A DNA stretch of 64,000 nucleotides from an uncultured Prevotellaceae bacterium (GCA_945831805.1 CAMADY010000002.1:1-64000); one strand, 5' to 3'; shown: positions 54,273-62,290, numbered from the stretch's first letter. Notes: a model not told the origin generated them from the letters alone. Made by a program: numbers and translations.

Positions 54273-55620
54273 TATTACAAAGGAAAAAGCAAATAACAGT
54301 CTCCCCCTCGGGGGAGTAAGGGGGGCCTTCCCTATATTAGAGCGTAAGATATACGACAAATACCCTTTGGTGTATCTCGACAACGGAGCGACCACGCAGA
54401 AGCCGCTCTGCGTCCTTGATGCCATGCGTGAGGAGTATCTCAACGTCAATGCCAATGTGCATCGTGGCGTACACTACCTCTCGCAGCAGGCAACAGACCT
54501 CCATGAGGGTGCCCGTGAGCGTGTCAGACAGTTCATCAATGCCGGAAAGTCATCAGAGATAATCTTCACACGAGGCACCACGGAGTCAATGAACCTCGTG
54601 GCATCATCGTTTACGGAGGCATACATGAAGGCTGACGACGAGGTCATCATCTCAACCATGGAGCACCACTCCAACATCGTGCCATGGCAGCTGCAGGGCA
54701 TCCGCAAGGGTATCAAGCTGAAAGTTATACCGATGTCCGACGATGGCATCCTCGACATAGAGGCCTACAAGCTGCTCTTCTCCGGGAAGACGAAGCTCGT
54801 CAGCGTGACCCATGTCAGCAATGTCCTCGGTACCGTAAACCCCGTCAAGGAGATTATCCGCATAGCACATGAGCATGGCGTGCCATGCCTCATTGACGGT
54901 GCGCAGTCAACGCCTCACATGAAGATTGACGTGCAGGACCTCGACTGCGACTTCTTCGCTTTCTCCGGACACAAGATGTACGGTCCTACGGGTATCGGCG
55001 TGCTCTACGGCAAGGAGAAGTTCCTTGACGAGATGCCACCATACCAGGGTGGCGGCGACATGATCGGCACGGTATCTTTCGAGCACACCACATACGCTGC
55101 GCTGCCTTATAAGTTCGAGGCAGGAACACCTGACTACATCGCCACCAACGGACTCGCCAAGGCCATCGATTTCATGGAGCAGATAGGTCTCGACAACATC
55201 GAGGCACACGAGCGTGAGCTCACCCGCTATGCCCTCGAACAGATGCAGCAGATACCAGGCATGCACATCTTCGGACCTCTCGACCCCAACCACCGCGATG
55301 CCGTCATCTCCTTCCTCGTACACGACCCTAGCTCATCTGCTGTGGGCCCCTCCCTCTCCTCCCCTCAGGGTTTCTGTCCCCCGCAAAACGGGGGAACCGA
55401 AAGGGGTCTTCGTGAGGGGGCTTTCATCCACCACCTCGACATGGGCACTCTCCTCGACCGTCTCGGCATTGCAGTCCGCACCGGCCATCACTGCGCAGAG
55501 CCTCTCATGAACCGCCTCGGCATCAACGGCACCGTACGCGCCTCCTTCGCACTATATAATAATAAGGAGGAGATCGACACCCTCGTAGCCGGCATCAAGC
55601 GCGTCTCGATGATGTTCTAA
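54259..55620 (+). CDS. sufS: Cysteine desulfurase SufS with two in-frame insertions
   Basis: A 453-residue PLP enzyme supplying sulfur for SUF assembly. The PLP lysine is Lys239 in FSGHKMYGPTG and the active cysteine Cys412 in RTGHHCAEPL. Family length is about 405; the surplus is in two segments. Residues 14-23 (SLPLGGVRGA) come from the 32-bp element at 54297-54328, replacing the usual short lead into FPIL. About residues 355-388 (from AVGPSLSSPQGF to GLREGAF) lie before the conserved HHLDMG strand; their DNA holds CCCCCGCAAAACGGGGG and AGGGGGC repeats. Both preserve the frame. Its start overlaps sufD by 14 bp. Confidence 0.93.
   Translation: MMSNNITKEKANNSLPLGGVRGAFPILERKIYDKYPLVYLDNGATTQKPLCVLDAMREEYLNVNANVHRGVHYLSQQATDLHEGARERVRQFINAGKSSEIIFTRGTTESMNLVASSFTEAYMKADDEVIISTMEHHSNIVPWQLQGIRKGIKLKVIPMSDDGILDIEAYKLLFSGKTKLVSVTHVSNVLGTVNPVKEIIRIAHEHGVPCLIDGAQSTPHMKIDVQDLDCDFFAFSGHKMYGPTGIGVLYGKEKFLDEMPPYQGGGDMIGTVSFEHTTYAALPYKFEAGTPDYIATNGLAKAIDFMEQIGLDNIEAHERELTRYALEQMQQIPGMHIFGPLDPNHRDAVISFLVHDPSSSAVGPSLSSPQGFCPPQNGGTERGLREGAFIHHLDMGTLLDRLGIAVRTGHHCAEPLMNRLGINGTVRASFALYNNKEEIDTLVAGIKRVSMMF
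54297..54328 (+). repeat. 32-bp hairpin element in the sufS N-terminus
   Basis: Starts CAGTCTCCCCCTCGGGGGAG and ends TAAGGGGGGCCT. The palindrome CTCCCCC/GGGGGAG is one pair longer than in the parE copy. It is in frame and gives SLPLGGVRGA. Confidence 0.7.
55338..55424 (+). repeat. In-frame GC-rich insertion inside sufS
   Basis: Contains CCCCTCCCTCTCCTCCCCTC, the inverted pair CCCCCG/CGGGGG around AAAA (about 55378-55394), and GTGAGGGGGCTTTC. It is 87 nt, a multiple of three, without stops, in a region where SufS relatives have a short loop. Confidence 0.7.
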
Positions 55621-55722
55621 GTCCCCTCCAACAAATCGCTACCCCCCTTACCCTGCGAGCAAATCGCTAACCCCCTTACCCTGCGAGCCATGTTGATGGC
55701 GGTGCTTCCGCCGTCAACCACC
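55621..55722. repeat. 28-bp tandem repeat and GGCGG/CCGCC hairpin after sufS
   Basis: Two 28-bp units at 55633-55660 and 55661-55688, each starting AAATCGCTA and ending TTACCCTGCGAGC, differ at one position. Then comes CATGTTGATGGCGGTGCTTC and CGCCGTCAAC (55690-55719). The composite starts right after the sufS stop. CTGCGAGCCA with the same hairpin recurs in frame at 57962-58000. Confidence 0.85.
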
Positions 55723-55733
55723 TATATATCCCT

Positions 55734-56414
55734 ATGCAGAAAACATCCATTCCCGAAATGCACCGCCTCACTGTCGAGCAGTTCCACAAGGCGGAGAAGA
55801 TGCCCCTCATCGTTGTCCTCGACGATGTGCGGTCGCTATACAACGTCGGCAGCGTCTTCCGCACTGCTGACGCTTTTCGTGTAGAAGCAATATACCTCTG
55901 CGGCATCACCGCAACGCCCGACACCGTATATAACCCCGACGGCACCATCCTCCGCGACTGTTCACTGAAAGCATCGCAGGAGATTCACAAGACCGCCCTC
56001 GGTGCCGAGAACAGCGTAGCATGGCGTTATTTCGCGGACTACAACGACTGCATCCGCGCCCTACGCGCCCAGCACTGCACCATCCTCGCCGTAGAGCAAT
56101 GCCACGGCTCCACCATGCTCAACGACTTCATCCCGAACGATAAGGGCGAATCGGCTCCCTATCCAACAGCGTCGCTCTCTCCTAAATACCAGAACATAAA
56201 CGAAGCGGAGGGGGTGCAAAGACCATTGACAGGGGGAGGGGCTCCAACTTACGCCGTCATCCTTGGCAACGAGGTGAAAGGTGTCCACCAGGATCTCATC
56301 GACCAGTGTGACGGCTGTCTCGAAATCCCGCAGTACGGCACAAAGCACTCCCTCAACGTCTCCGTCACCGGCGGCATCATCATCCACCACTTCGCCACCC
56401 ACCTCCTCAAATAG
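55734..56414 (+). CDS. SpoU/TrmH-family RNA 2'-O-methyltransferase with in-frame repeat insertion
   Basis: A 226-residue SPOUT methyltransferase. Motif 1 is VVLDDVRSLYNVGSVFRTAD, motif 2 YAVILGNEVKGVHQDLID and motif 3 IPQYGTKHSLNVSVTGGIII, the knot that binds S-adenosylmethionine. The family is usually about 175-190 residues. The surplus is at about residues 138-171 (from ESAPYPTASL to LTGGGAP), between strands that are normally joined by a short loop, and includes the repeat at 56202-56246 that is intergenic at 30795-30840. The tRNA or rRNA target is unknown. Its stop directly abuts the next repeat at 56413. Confidence 0.88.
   Translation: MQKTSIPEMHRLTVEQFHKAEKMPLIVVLDDVRSLYNVGSVFRTADAFRVEAIYLCGITATPDTVYNPDGTILRDCSLKASQEIHKTALGAENSVAWRYFADYNDCIRALRAQHCTILAVEQCHGSTMLNDFIPNDKGESAPYPTASLSPKYQNINEAEGVQRPLTGGGAPTYAVILGNEVKGVHQDLIDQCDGCLEIPQYGTKHSLNVSVTGGIIIHHFATHLLK
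56202..56246 (+). repeat. In-frame copy of the CGAAGCGGAGGGGG repeat in the TrmH-like gene
   Basis: Starts CGAAGCGGAGGGGGTGCAAA, then GACCATTGACA and GGGGGAGGGGCTCC. It is 45 nt, against 46 nt in the intergenic copy at 30795-30840; most positions match. Confidence 0.8.
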
Positions 56415-56458
56415 CCACGTTGATGGCGGTGCTCCCCGCCATCCCCCAACACCCACCA
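56415..56458. repeat. GGCGG hairpin repeat between the TrmH-like and TtcA-like genes
   Basis: CCACGTTGATGGCGGTGCTC then CCCGCCATCCCCCAACACCC. It fills the gap between the stop at 56414 and the start at 56465. A TTG in it opens an in-frame extension of the next gene that I reject. Confidence 0.75.
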
Positions 56459-56464
56459 CCCAAA

Positions 56465-57268
56465 ATGAAGCTCACCCGACTTTTCCGCAAGGCATGCGCC
56501 GAATACTCGCTGTTGCAGGACGGCGACAAGGTCCTCGTTGCCCTCTCCGGCGGAAAAGACTCCCTCATGCTCGTCAAGCTCCTCGGAGAACAGCAGCGCA
56601 TCCATAAACCCCGCATCACCGTTGAGGCGGTCCACGTCATCATGGACAACATACCCTACGAGACAGACCGCTCCTACATACAGCAGTTCTGCCAGCAACT
56701 CAAAGTCCCCCTCACCATCCTCCACTCCTCCTTCGACGACACAACCGCAAACCAAACAACCGCCCAATCGCATAACCATCCAACCGCCCAACCGCATAAC
56801 CCTCCAACCGCAAAACCGCATAACCATCCAACCGCAAAACCGCAAAACCAAAAGCCCAAATGCTTCCTCTGTTCATGGAACCGCCGTAAGACTATCTTCC
56901 AGTATGCAGAGGCCAACGGCTTCACGAAGGTAGCGTTAGGACACCATCAGGACGACATCCTCACAACCCTCCTTATGAACATGACCTTCGAAGGATCCAT
57001 ACAGACCATGCCGCCGATGCTGCCGATGGAGCATTACCCATTCGCCATCATACGCCCCATGTGCCTTATTCCAGAACACCTCATCACGGCGAAAGCCAGG
57101 GAACTTCAGTTCGAGAAGCAGAAGACCCTCTGCCCCTACGACACCGTCACACGCCGTGCCGCCATGGCAGACATCTTCCATACACTGGAGAGGATGAACC
57201 CTGAGGCACGCTACAGCCTCTGGCATTCCATGACGAACATCGTCCCTAATCTCCTCCCACCGAAATAG
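56465..57268 (+). CDS. TtcA-like tRNA sulfurtransferase with an in-frame repeat insertion
   Basis: A 267-residue PP-loop ATP pyrophosphatase related to TtcA (tRNA 2-thiocytidine synthesis). It has LVALSGGKDSLMLVKLL (PP-loop), KCFLCSWNRRKT with the CxxC pair, and KVALGHHQDDILTTLLMNM. About residues 92-128, between DD and KPKCFLC, consist of low-complexity His/Pro/Thr/Gln repeats encoded by four or more units of AACCGCATAACCATCC type (56738-56850). TtcA relatives lack such a segment next to the CxxC motif. Similar AACCGC units are intergenic at 58-90 and 62350-62385. The ATG at 56465 gives the normal N-terminus. Confidence 0.85.
   Translation: MKLTRLFRKACAEYSLLQDGDKVLVALSGGKDSLMLVKLLGEQQRIHKPRITVEAVHVIMDNIPYETDRSYIQQFCQQLKVPLTILHSSFDDTTANQTTAQSHNHPTAQPHNPPTAKPHNHPTAKPQNQKPKCFLCSWNRRKTIFQYAEANGFTKVALGHHQDDILTTLLMNMTFEGSIQTMPPMLPMEHYPFAIIRPMCLIPEHLITAKARELQFEKQKTLCPYDTVTRRAAMADIFHTLERMNPEARYSLWHSMTNIVPNLLPPK
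56738..56850 (+). repeat. In-frame tandem repeat of AACCGC/AACCATCC units in the TtcA-like gene
   Basis: Units of 10-20 bp such as CCAACCGCAAAACCGC and ATAACCATCCAACCGC, all in one open frame (His, Pro, Thr, Ala, Lys, Gln). Confidence 0.85.
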
Positions 57269-57362
57269 CCATCCCTGTTCATTGCAACGTTTTCCAAAGT
57301 ATAAGCCATGCTCTTTTGCGGTGTTTCCGCAAAGAATCCCCCCTCCCAATCCCCATTTTGCT

Positions 57363-57393
57363 TTTGACTTGCAAAAACTTCTTGCTAATTTTG
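57363..57393 (+). promoter_or_regulatory. Promoter of the Cu/Zn exporter gene
   Basis: TTTG (57363-57366), 19 bp, TAATTTTG (57386-57393). It leaves a leader of about 100 nt. Confidence 0.78.
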
Positions 57394-57404
57394 CACTCGC
57401 AAAT

Positions 57405-57460
57405 TGCATCGCATCGTGCACCAGCTTTGCTGACACGCACTATTTGCAGCGTGCGATGCA
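57405..57460 (+). promoter_or_regulatory. Alternative hairpins in the exporter leader
   Basis: TGCATCGC (57405-57412) can pair with GCGATGCA (57453-57460). A competing stem CGCAC (57436-57440) with GTGCG (57451-57455) uses overlapping bases, so both cannot form together. CGATGCATCG is also a palindrome. Confidence 0.4.
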
Positions 57461-57498
57461 TCGTCACTCGCAAAAACAATCAAAACACATAAAAAGCT

Positions 57499-58944
57499 AT
57501 GCAAGAAGTAATTCATCTTATCAACGAAATGTCACCATACCTCCTGCTGGGATTCCTCCTCGCAGGACTTATGCACGTCTTCATCCCCGGCGAGTACTAC
57601 ACCCGTTTCCTCGCCCGCAACAGTTTCAGCAGCGTTCTCTACGCCGCAATCTTCGGCATCCCGCTGCCGCTATGCTCCTGCGGCGTCATCCCGACAGCCA
57701 TGTCTCTCCGCAAGGAAGGCGCATCGAAGGGTGCCGTAGCATCGTTCCTCATCGCCACACCACAGACGGGAGTTGACTCCATCATCGCCACCTTCAGCCT
57801 CATGGGACTGCCCTTCGCCATCATACGGCCTATAGCAGCCCTCGCGACAGCAATCTTCGGAGGACAGATGGTGAATACCTTTAGCCCCTCCCCAGCCCTC
57901 CCGAAGGAGGGGGGCACTAATCACGGACATACTGACTGCTGCCACGCTAACGATTCATCTCCTGCGAGCCACGCTGCTGGCGGTGCTTCCGCCAGCGCTA
58001 CCGCCGCCAAACCATCCATCACCCACCGCCTCAAGGAGGCTCTGGAGTATGCCTACATCGAGATGATGGAGGACATCGGCAAATGGCTTGTCGTGGGCTT
58101 GATAATAGCAGGCCTCATAACCGTCTTCGTACCGGCGGAGCTCTTCCAGATATTCCAGGGCAACACCCTCGCCTCGATGCTCCTCGTACTCTGCATCGCG
58201 CTGCCGATGTACCTCTGCGCAACAGGCAGCATACCAATCGCAGTAGCACTCATGATGAAGGGCCTCACACCCGGCGCAGCACTCGTGCTGCTCATGGCAG
58301 GACCAGCCTGCAACTTCGCCTCCATCCTTGTTATAAACAAGGTGTTGGGCAGGCGCACCCTCGTGACCTACCTCGTCTCTATCGTCATCGGTGCCGTTGC
58401 CTTCGGTTACCTCATCGACTACCTCCAGTTCAACGGCATCATCGATTTCCTTGAGAACCTCACCATGCAGCAGGCATGTTGCGAGGAGGGTGACTCATGG
58501 TTCTCATGGCTCTGCACAGCAGTACTCCTCCTCATGCTCATCAATGCCCTCGTGCTCCCAAAGCTCGGACTCCGCAAGCCACACCACTGCCACTGCGGCT
58601 GCCATGACCACGATCACCATGACCACTGCGGCTGCGGTAGCCATGAGCATGAGCACGAACACCACGACCACTGCGGATGTGAGAGTGATGTTCACGATGA
58701 TAAGGACGGTTGCTGCTGCCATAGCCACAACGAACCTGCTGTACCTCAGCCATCCATTTATTTCGTTGACGGCATGAGCTGCAACCACTGCCGTGCTGCC
58801 GTAGAGAAAGCACTCCGCACCACCCCGGGCGTTACCGATGCCACTGTTGACCTCGCCTCCAAGCAGGCTACTGTCGTAGGCACCGCCACCTTCGAAGAAC
58901 TCGCAGAGGCTGTCGCTTCCGTCGGCTTCAAACTCCGCAAGTAA
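57499..58944 (+). CDS. Cu/Zn efflux permease with His-rich region and HMA domain (SO_0444 type)
   Basis: A 481-residue inner-membrane metal exporter. The permease part has helices with PLPLCSCGVIPTAMSLRKEG (residues about 54-75) and, in a second half, LPMYLCATGSIPIAVALMMK, the paired motif of this permease family. A Cys/His-rich metal-binding stretch follows (about 355-415, for example HHCHCGCHDHDHHDHCGCGS). The C-terminus is a heavy-metal-associated domain with GMSCNHCRAAV (about 425-481). About residues 127-170, between the two permease halves, form a low-complexity insertion (from TFSPSPALPKEGG to SATAAKPS) encoded by repeats at 57880-58008. Transcription is probably metal-controlled; leader hairpins are noted. 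Confidence 0.9.
   Translation: MQEVIHLINEMSPYLLLGFLLAGLMHVFIPGEYYTRFLARNSFSSVLYAAIFGIPLPLCSCGVIPTAMSLRKEGASKGAVASFLIATPQTGVDSIIATFSLMGLPFAIIRPIAALATAIFGGQMVNTFSPSPALPKEGGTNHGHTDCCHANDSSPASHAAGGASASATAAKPSITHRLKEALEYAYIEMMEDIGKWLVVGLIIAGLITVFVPAELFQIFQGNTLASMLLVLCIALPMYLCATGSIPIAVALMMKGLTPGAALVLLMAGPACNFASILVINKVLGRRTLVTYLVSIVIGAVAFGYLIDYLQFNGIIDFLENLTMQQACCEEGDSWFSWLCTAVLLLMLINALVLPKLGLRKPHHCHCGCHDHDHHDHCGCGSHEHEHEHHDHCGCESDVHDDKDGCCCHSHNEPAVPQPSIYFVDGMSCNHCRAAVEKALRTTPGVTDATVDLASKQATVVGTATFEELAEAVASVGFKLRK
57880..58008 (+). repeat. In-frame double repeat insertion in the exporter gene
   Basis: Two families occur in one open frame: CCCCTCCCCAGCCCTCCCGA with AGGAGGGGGGCAC (57886-57917), and CCTGCGAGCCACGCTGCTGG with CGGTGCTTCCGCCAG (57961-57996). 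The second matches the intergenic copy at 55681-55715. Confidence 0.85.
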
Positions 58945-59344
58945 CGTAGATAGAAGAAGAGTGTCAAAAAACTTTACACAATAGTGTCTAATTTTTTGAC
59001 AATTGGCAATTTTGGCATGAAACATATACAACTGTAATGAGAAAACATAGTAATTTTGCACCGAAAGATAAGATGTTGTGTCGCAAAAAGACGTGCATTG
59101 TCCTTCTATGCTTGCTGTCAAACGGTCTTTTGCTTGCTATCAAAAATCGCTATGCTTGCTTTCGGACGGCACTATGCTTGCTCTCAAACAAAAGAAATTT
59201 TCGAATAAATTTACGGACAATTCGATAATTCGCGTTAAAAAAGAAAAAAATGCCTGCGGCGCTACGTAAATGCCCGTAAATTATCCGCGAATTTAATCGT
59301 AAATTCTCATCCGTACAGCTTGATAAACTTTAAAACTATAAGAA
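58945..59344. other. Intergenic region before the outer-membrane barrel gene
   Basis: No gene visible. It has a -7 box TAATTTTG at 59051-59058, the 22-bp array at 59109-59196 inside the resulting 280-nt leader, and at 59265-59310 a segment with AAATTATCCGCGAATTTAAT that resembles 5494-5513 (GAATTATCCACGAATTTTT). Confidence 0.5.
59109..59196. repeat. 22-bp period tandem repeat, array 3
   Basis: Four units start at 59109, 59131, 59153 and 59175, each with TGCTTGCT, then one variable base and TC; the rest is variable. The spacing is exactly 22 bp. It lies in the 5' leader of the gene at 59345. Confidence 0.85.
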
Positions 59345-62290
59345 ATGAAAAAATCAATTATCATCCTCCTGTCACTGCTCTGCCTCGCCGCAAATGCAAT
59401 GTCGGCAGAGAAGAAAGACACGCTGATGGCTCTCTACGGCGGTGTGTTTGACTCCTTCACTGGTGCGGCTGTCAAGGCGAACGTGTATCTGCTGCGAGAG
59501 GACTCCACCATCGTGAAGCAACCGACGAAGAAGGACTCCGTGTTCGTAGATACATTGGAGGTACAGCAGTTTGAAGACTGGCAGACAAAGCGACAGCAGG
59601 TGAGATATGTCGGTATCGTGCCCAAGCAGAAGGGCAACTATATCCTCAAGGCGGAGCATGAGGACTACGAGACGCTCTGCATGCCCCTTAATATAAATAA
59701 GGTGAAGAGTTACGTTGAAGCACCTGACCTGAGGATGAAGCGCAAGATACATAAGTCTGCGGACCTGGATGAGGTCGTGGTTAAGGCAACGAAGATACAG
59801 ATGGTCTATCGTGGTGATACGCTGGTGTATGATGCTACGGCATTCGTACTTCCTGAGGGCAGTATGCTTGATGGTCTCATACGTCAGCTGCCTGGAGCAG
59901 AACTGTCGAGCGAGGGCGAGATAACCATTAACGGCAAGAAGGTGGATAACCTCACGCTCAACGGAAAGGATTTCTTCAAGGGGGACAACAAGGTGATGCT
60001 GGAGAACCTGCCTTACTTCACGGTAAAGGAACTGAAGGCTTACGACAAGACGGACGAGAAGTCGGCGGCGCTCGGACTTCCTGCCGAACAGCAGAATAAG
60101 ACCTTCACGCTCGATGTGGTGCTGAAGAAGGAATATCAGCGTGGTTATATCGCCAATGCAGAGGTCGGCGGTGGCTCCGAAGAGCGCTGGATGGCGAAGC
60201 TTTTTGGCTTGATGTATGGTGAGAGATACCGCCTTGCAACCTTCGGTAATGCCAACAACGTGAATGAGGAACGCTCTCCTGGCAGGGATGGCGACTGGGA
60301 TCCGAGCAAGACGAGCCGTGGTTTGATAACGACACGCCAGGCTGGTGTGCACCATGAGATAAGCGATAAGTTCAGCAAGTGGTCGAACACACTGGATGCC
60401 AAGGCCTCATGGCAGGACACGAACAACGAACAGACGTACCGCAGTGAGCGCTATCGCACCGAGGGAAACATCTTCTCTGGTGGCTTCAGCAGCAACAAGA
60501 GTAAGAACAACGACTTCAAGATTAACGAGAAATTCCAACTGGAGAAACCGTATTGGCTCAGGGCTGACGCAGAACTGAGCTATGCCACGCGAGACAACAA
60601 CGGCGATTCGGCTGACTCCACATGGCAGACAAGGCTGACCAATAGCAGCGAGTCGCTCTCGAAGAGTCTGCGAAAGACGTTCAATGCCAGCGGAAGGGTC
60701 AATCTCAGTAATAGCACTCCGTGGGATAATGGCTCATACGACCTCGGCGTGAATGCAGCATACGAAAGGACTAACCCATCGGAGAGTTTCAGCTTCAACA
60801 GGACTAATATCTTCTCTACGGATGGAGCCAGCTCCGACTTGCGCAACAGGTATGGCGACAATGCTTCGTGGCGGTATAACTATGAGGCGGAGGCGAGCCT
60901 GAATCATTGGTTCAACAAACCGCAGATCCATCTTGACCTGTCGTTTAGCTACAGGCAGAAGATGCTGCACAGCGATAACCTTAACTATCGTCTTGACTCT
61001 ATTGGCGGACGCTATGCAAGTGAGGCGTTTATTCTTCCTTCAACTTTCGACTCGCTCGCTATTGCCACGGACATAAACAATAGCTATCAGTACAACACCC
61101 TCAGTCGTAACTATACCACGAGACTTGGCATCTCCAAGTCCTTCTCCAAGGTGACTACCAATGCTGAAGGCGAAAAGGTACCACGTCACCAGGGTTCCAT
61201 ACACCTGAGCCTTCCGCTGCAGATTGCCGATGAACGCATAGACTTCTGGCGACCAACGAAGACCATCGGACGCACCAGTCTGCAGACTGCCAGCAGGACG
61301 CTCCGATCGTTCAATCCGTATTTGTACTTCTACTGGAAAACGAAGCGTACGGAGTGGACTGCAAATATTCAGCGATACGAAGATCCGAACTCCCTGACGT
61401 CACTCGTTGATATGAGCAGTACGAGCAATCCGCTGTACTTCTCTTTCAGCAATCCTTCGCTGAAGACGGCATGCCACTACAACTCCTCCATACGTCTCAA
61501 TGTGAAGTGCGACTCCATTCCCCTGACCTATTGGGTGAAGGCGGACTGCTATCTTGGCACGAACTATGTCGGTTCACGTCGTTGGTACAACTCCAGGACG
61601 GGTGGTTATGTTTCGATGGACGATAATGTCAACGGCAACGTGAACAGCAAGGCGAGTGCCGGACTCAACTGGCAATTTGACAAGCAGAAGCGTTGGCGAC
61701 TGACGATGGATGGTTTCCTGCAGTATCATCGCAGCGTAGATTTCGCTTTGCAGACGGTGGAGTTTGACGGAACTCCTACACTTGAGCAGCTTCATGCCCT
61801 CACTCCTTCGCCGGAACTCTCAACTGTGAACAACATCAACACCAACTTGCGACTAGTCTTGAACTACAAGTACAAGCAATTCACCGCAGGACTCCTCGGC
61901 AGAGTTGACGGTCGCCACAGTCGCAGCAACCGCGAGGACTATCAGGACCTTGATGCCTACGAATACAAGTATGGTGTGAACTGCACCTACACCACGCCTA
62001 AGCATTTCGGTTCCTTCACCATCGCTACCGACTACAACATCTTCGTGCGCCGTGGCTATCAGTCAGCGGAGATAAACAACACTACCAATGCGTGGAATGC
62101 TTCCATCTCCAAGTCGTTTATGAAGGGTTCGCTCGTAGCAAAGGTCTCTGCCTACGACATCCTCCATCAGGTCAGCAACATCGGCTATTCTGTCAACGCC
62201 CAGGGCTACACTGAGCGCCGCTACAACTCAATCCCTCGCTACGTCATGTTCTCAATGGCATATCGTTTTACCAAGAAGCCAAAGAAGTAA
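59345..62290 (+). CDS. TonB-receptor-like outer-membrane beta-barrel protein
   Basis: A 981-residue outer-membrane protein. Signal peptide MKKSIIILLSLLCLAANAMS; carboxypeptidase-regulatory-like domain (about 25-135); plug-like domain with LDEVVVKATKIQMVYRGDTL, DGLIRQLPGAELSSEGEITI and NGKKVDNLTLNGKDFFKGDN; then a barrel of about 750 residues ending with the aromatic strand RYVMFSMAYRFTKKPKK. It belongs with the outer-membrane beta-barrel group of Bacteroidetes that resembles SusC but lacks an adjacent SusD; no susD gene follows. The cargo is unknown. A 164-residue protein sharing the regulatory-like fold is encoded 99 bp downstream. Confidence 0.88.
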   Translation: MKKSIIILLSLLCLAANAMSAEKKDTLMALYGGVFDSFTGAAVKANVYLLREDSTIVKQPTKKDSVFVDTLEVQQFEDWQTKRQQVRYVGIVPKQKGNYILKAEHEDYETLCMPLNINKVKSYVEAPDLRMKRKIHKSADLDEVVVKATKIQMVYRGDTLVYDATAFVLPEGSMLDGLIRQLPGAELSSEGEITINGKKVDNLTLNGKDFFKGDNKVMLENLPYFTVKELKAYDKTDEKSAALGLPAEQQNKTFTLDVVLKKEYQRGYIANAEVGGGSEERWMAKLFGLMYGERYRLATFGNANNVNEERSPGRDGDWDPSKTSRGLITTRQAGVHHEISDKFSKWSNTLDAKASWQDTNNEQTYRSERYRTEGNIFSGGFSSNKSKNNDFKINEKFQLEKPYWLRADAELSYATRDNNGDSADSTWQTRLTNSSESLSKSLRKTFNASGRVNLSNSTPWDNGSYDLGVNAAYERTNPSESFSFNRTNIFSTDGASSDLRNRYGDNASWRYNYEAEASLNHWFNKPQIHLDLSFSYRQKMLHSDNLNYRLDSIGGRYASEAFILPSTFDSLAIATDINNSYQYNTLSRNYTTRLGISKSFSKVTTNAEGEKVPRHQGSIHLSLPLQIADERIDFWRPTKTIGRTSLQTASRTLRSFNPYLYFYWKTKRTEWTANIQRYEDPNSLTSLVDMSSTSNPLYFSFSNPSLKTACHYNSSIRLNVKCDSIPLTYWVKADCYLGTNYVGSRRWYNSRTGGYVSMDDNVNGNVNSKASAGLNWQFDKQKRWRLTMDGFLQYHRSVDFALQTVEFDGTPTLEQLHALTPSPELSTVNNINTNLRLVLNYKYKQFTAGLLGRVDGRHSRSNREDYQDLDAYEYKYGVNCTYTTPKHFGSFTIATDYNIFVRRGYQSAEINNTTNAWNASISKSFMKGSLVAKVSAYDILHQVSNIGYSVNAQGYTERRYNSIPRYVMFSMAYRFTKKPKK

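Noticed and set aside
56420-56464. N-terminal extension of the TtcA-like protein from a TTG at 56420
   Set aside because: The extension is encoded by the GGCGG hairpin repeat after the TrmH-like gene, and the ATG at 56465 gives the conserved N-terminus.
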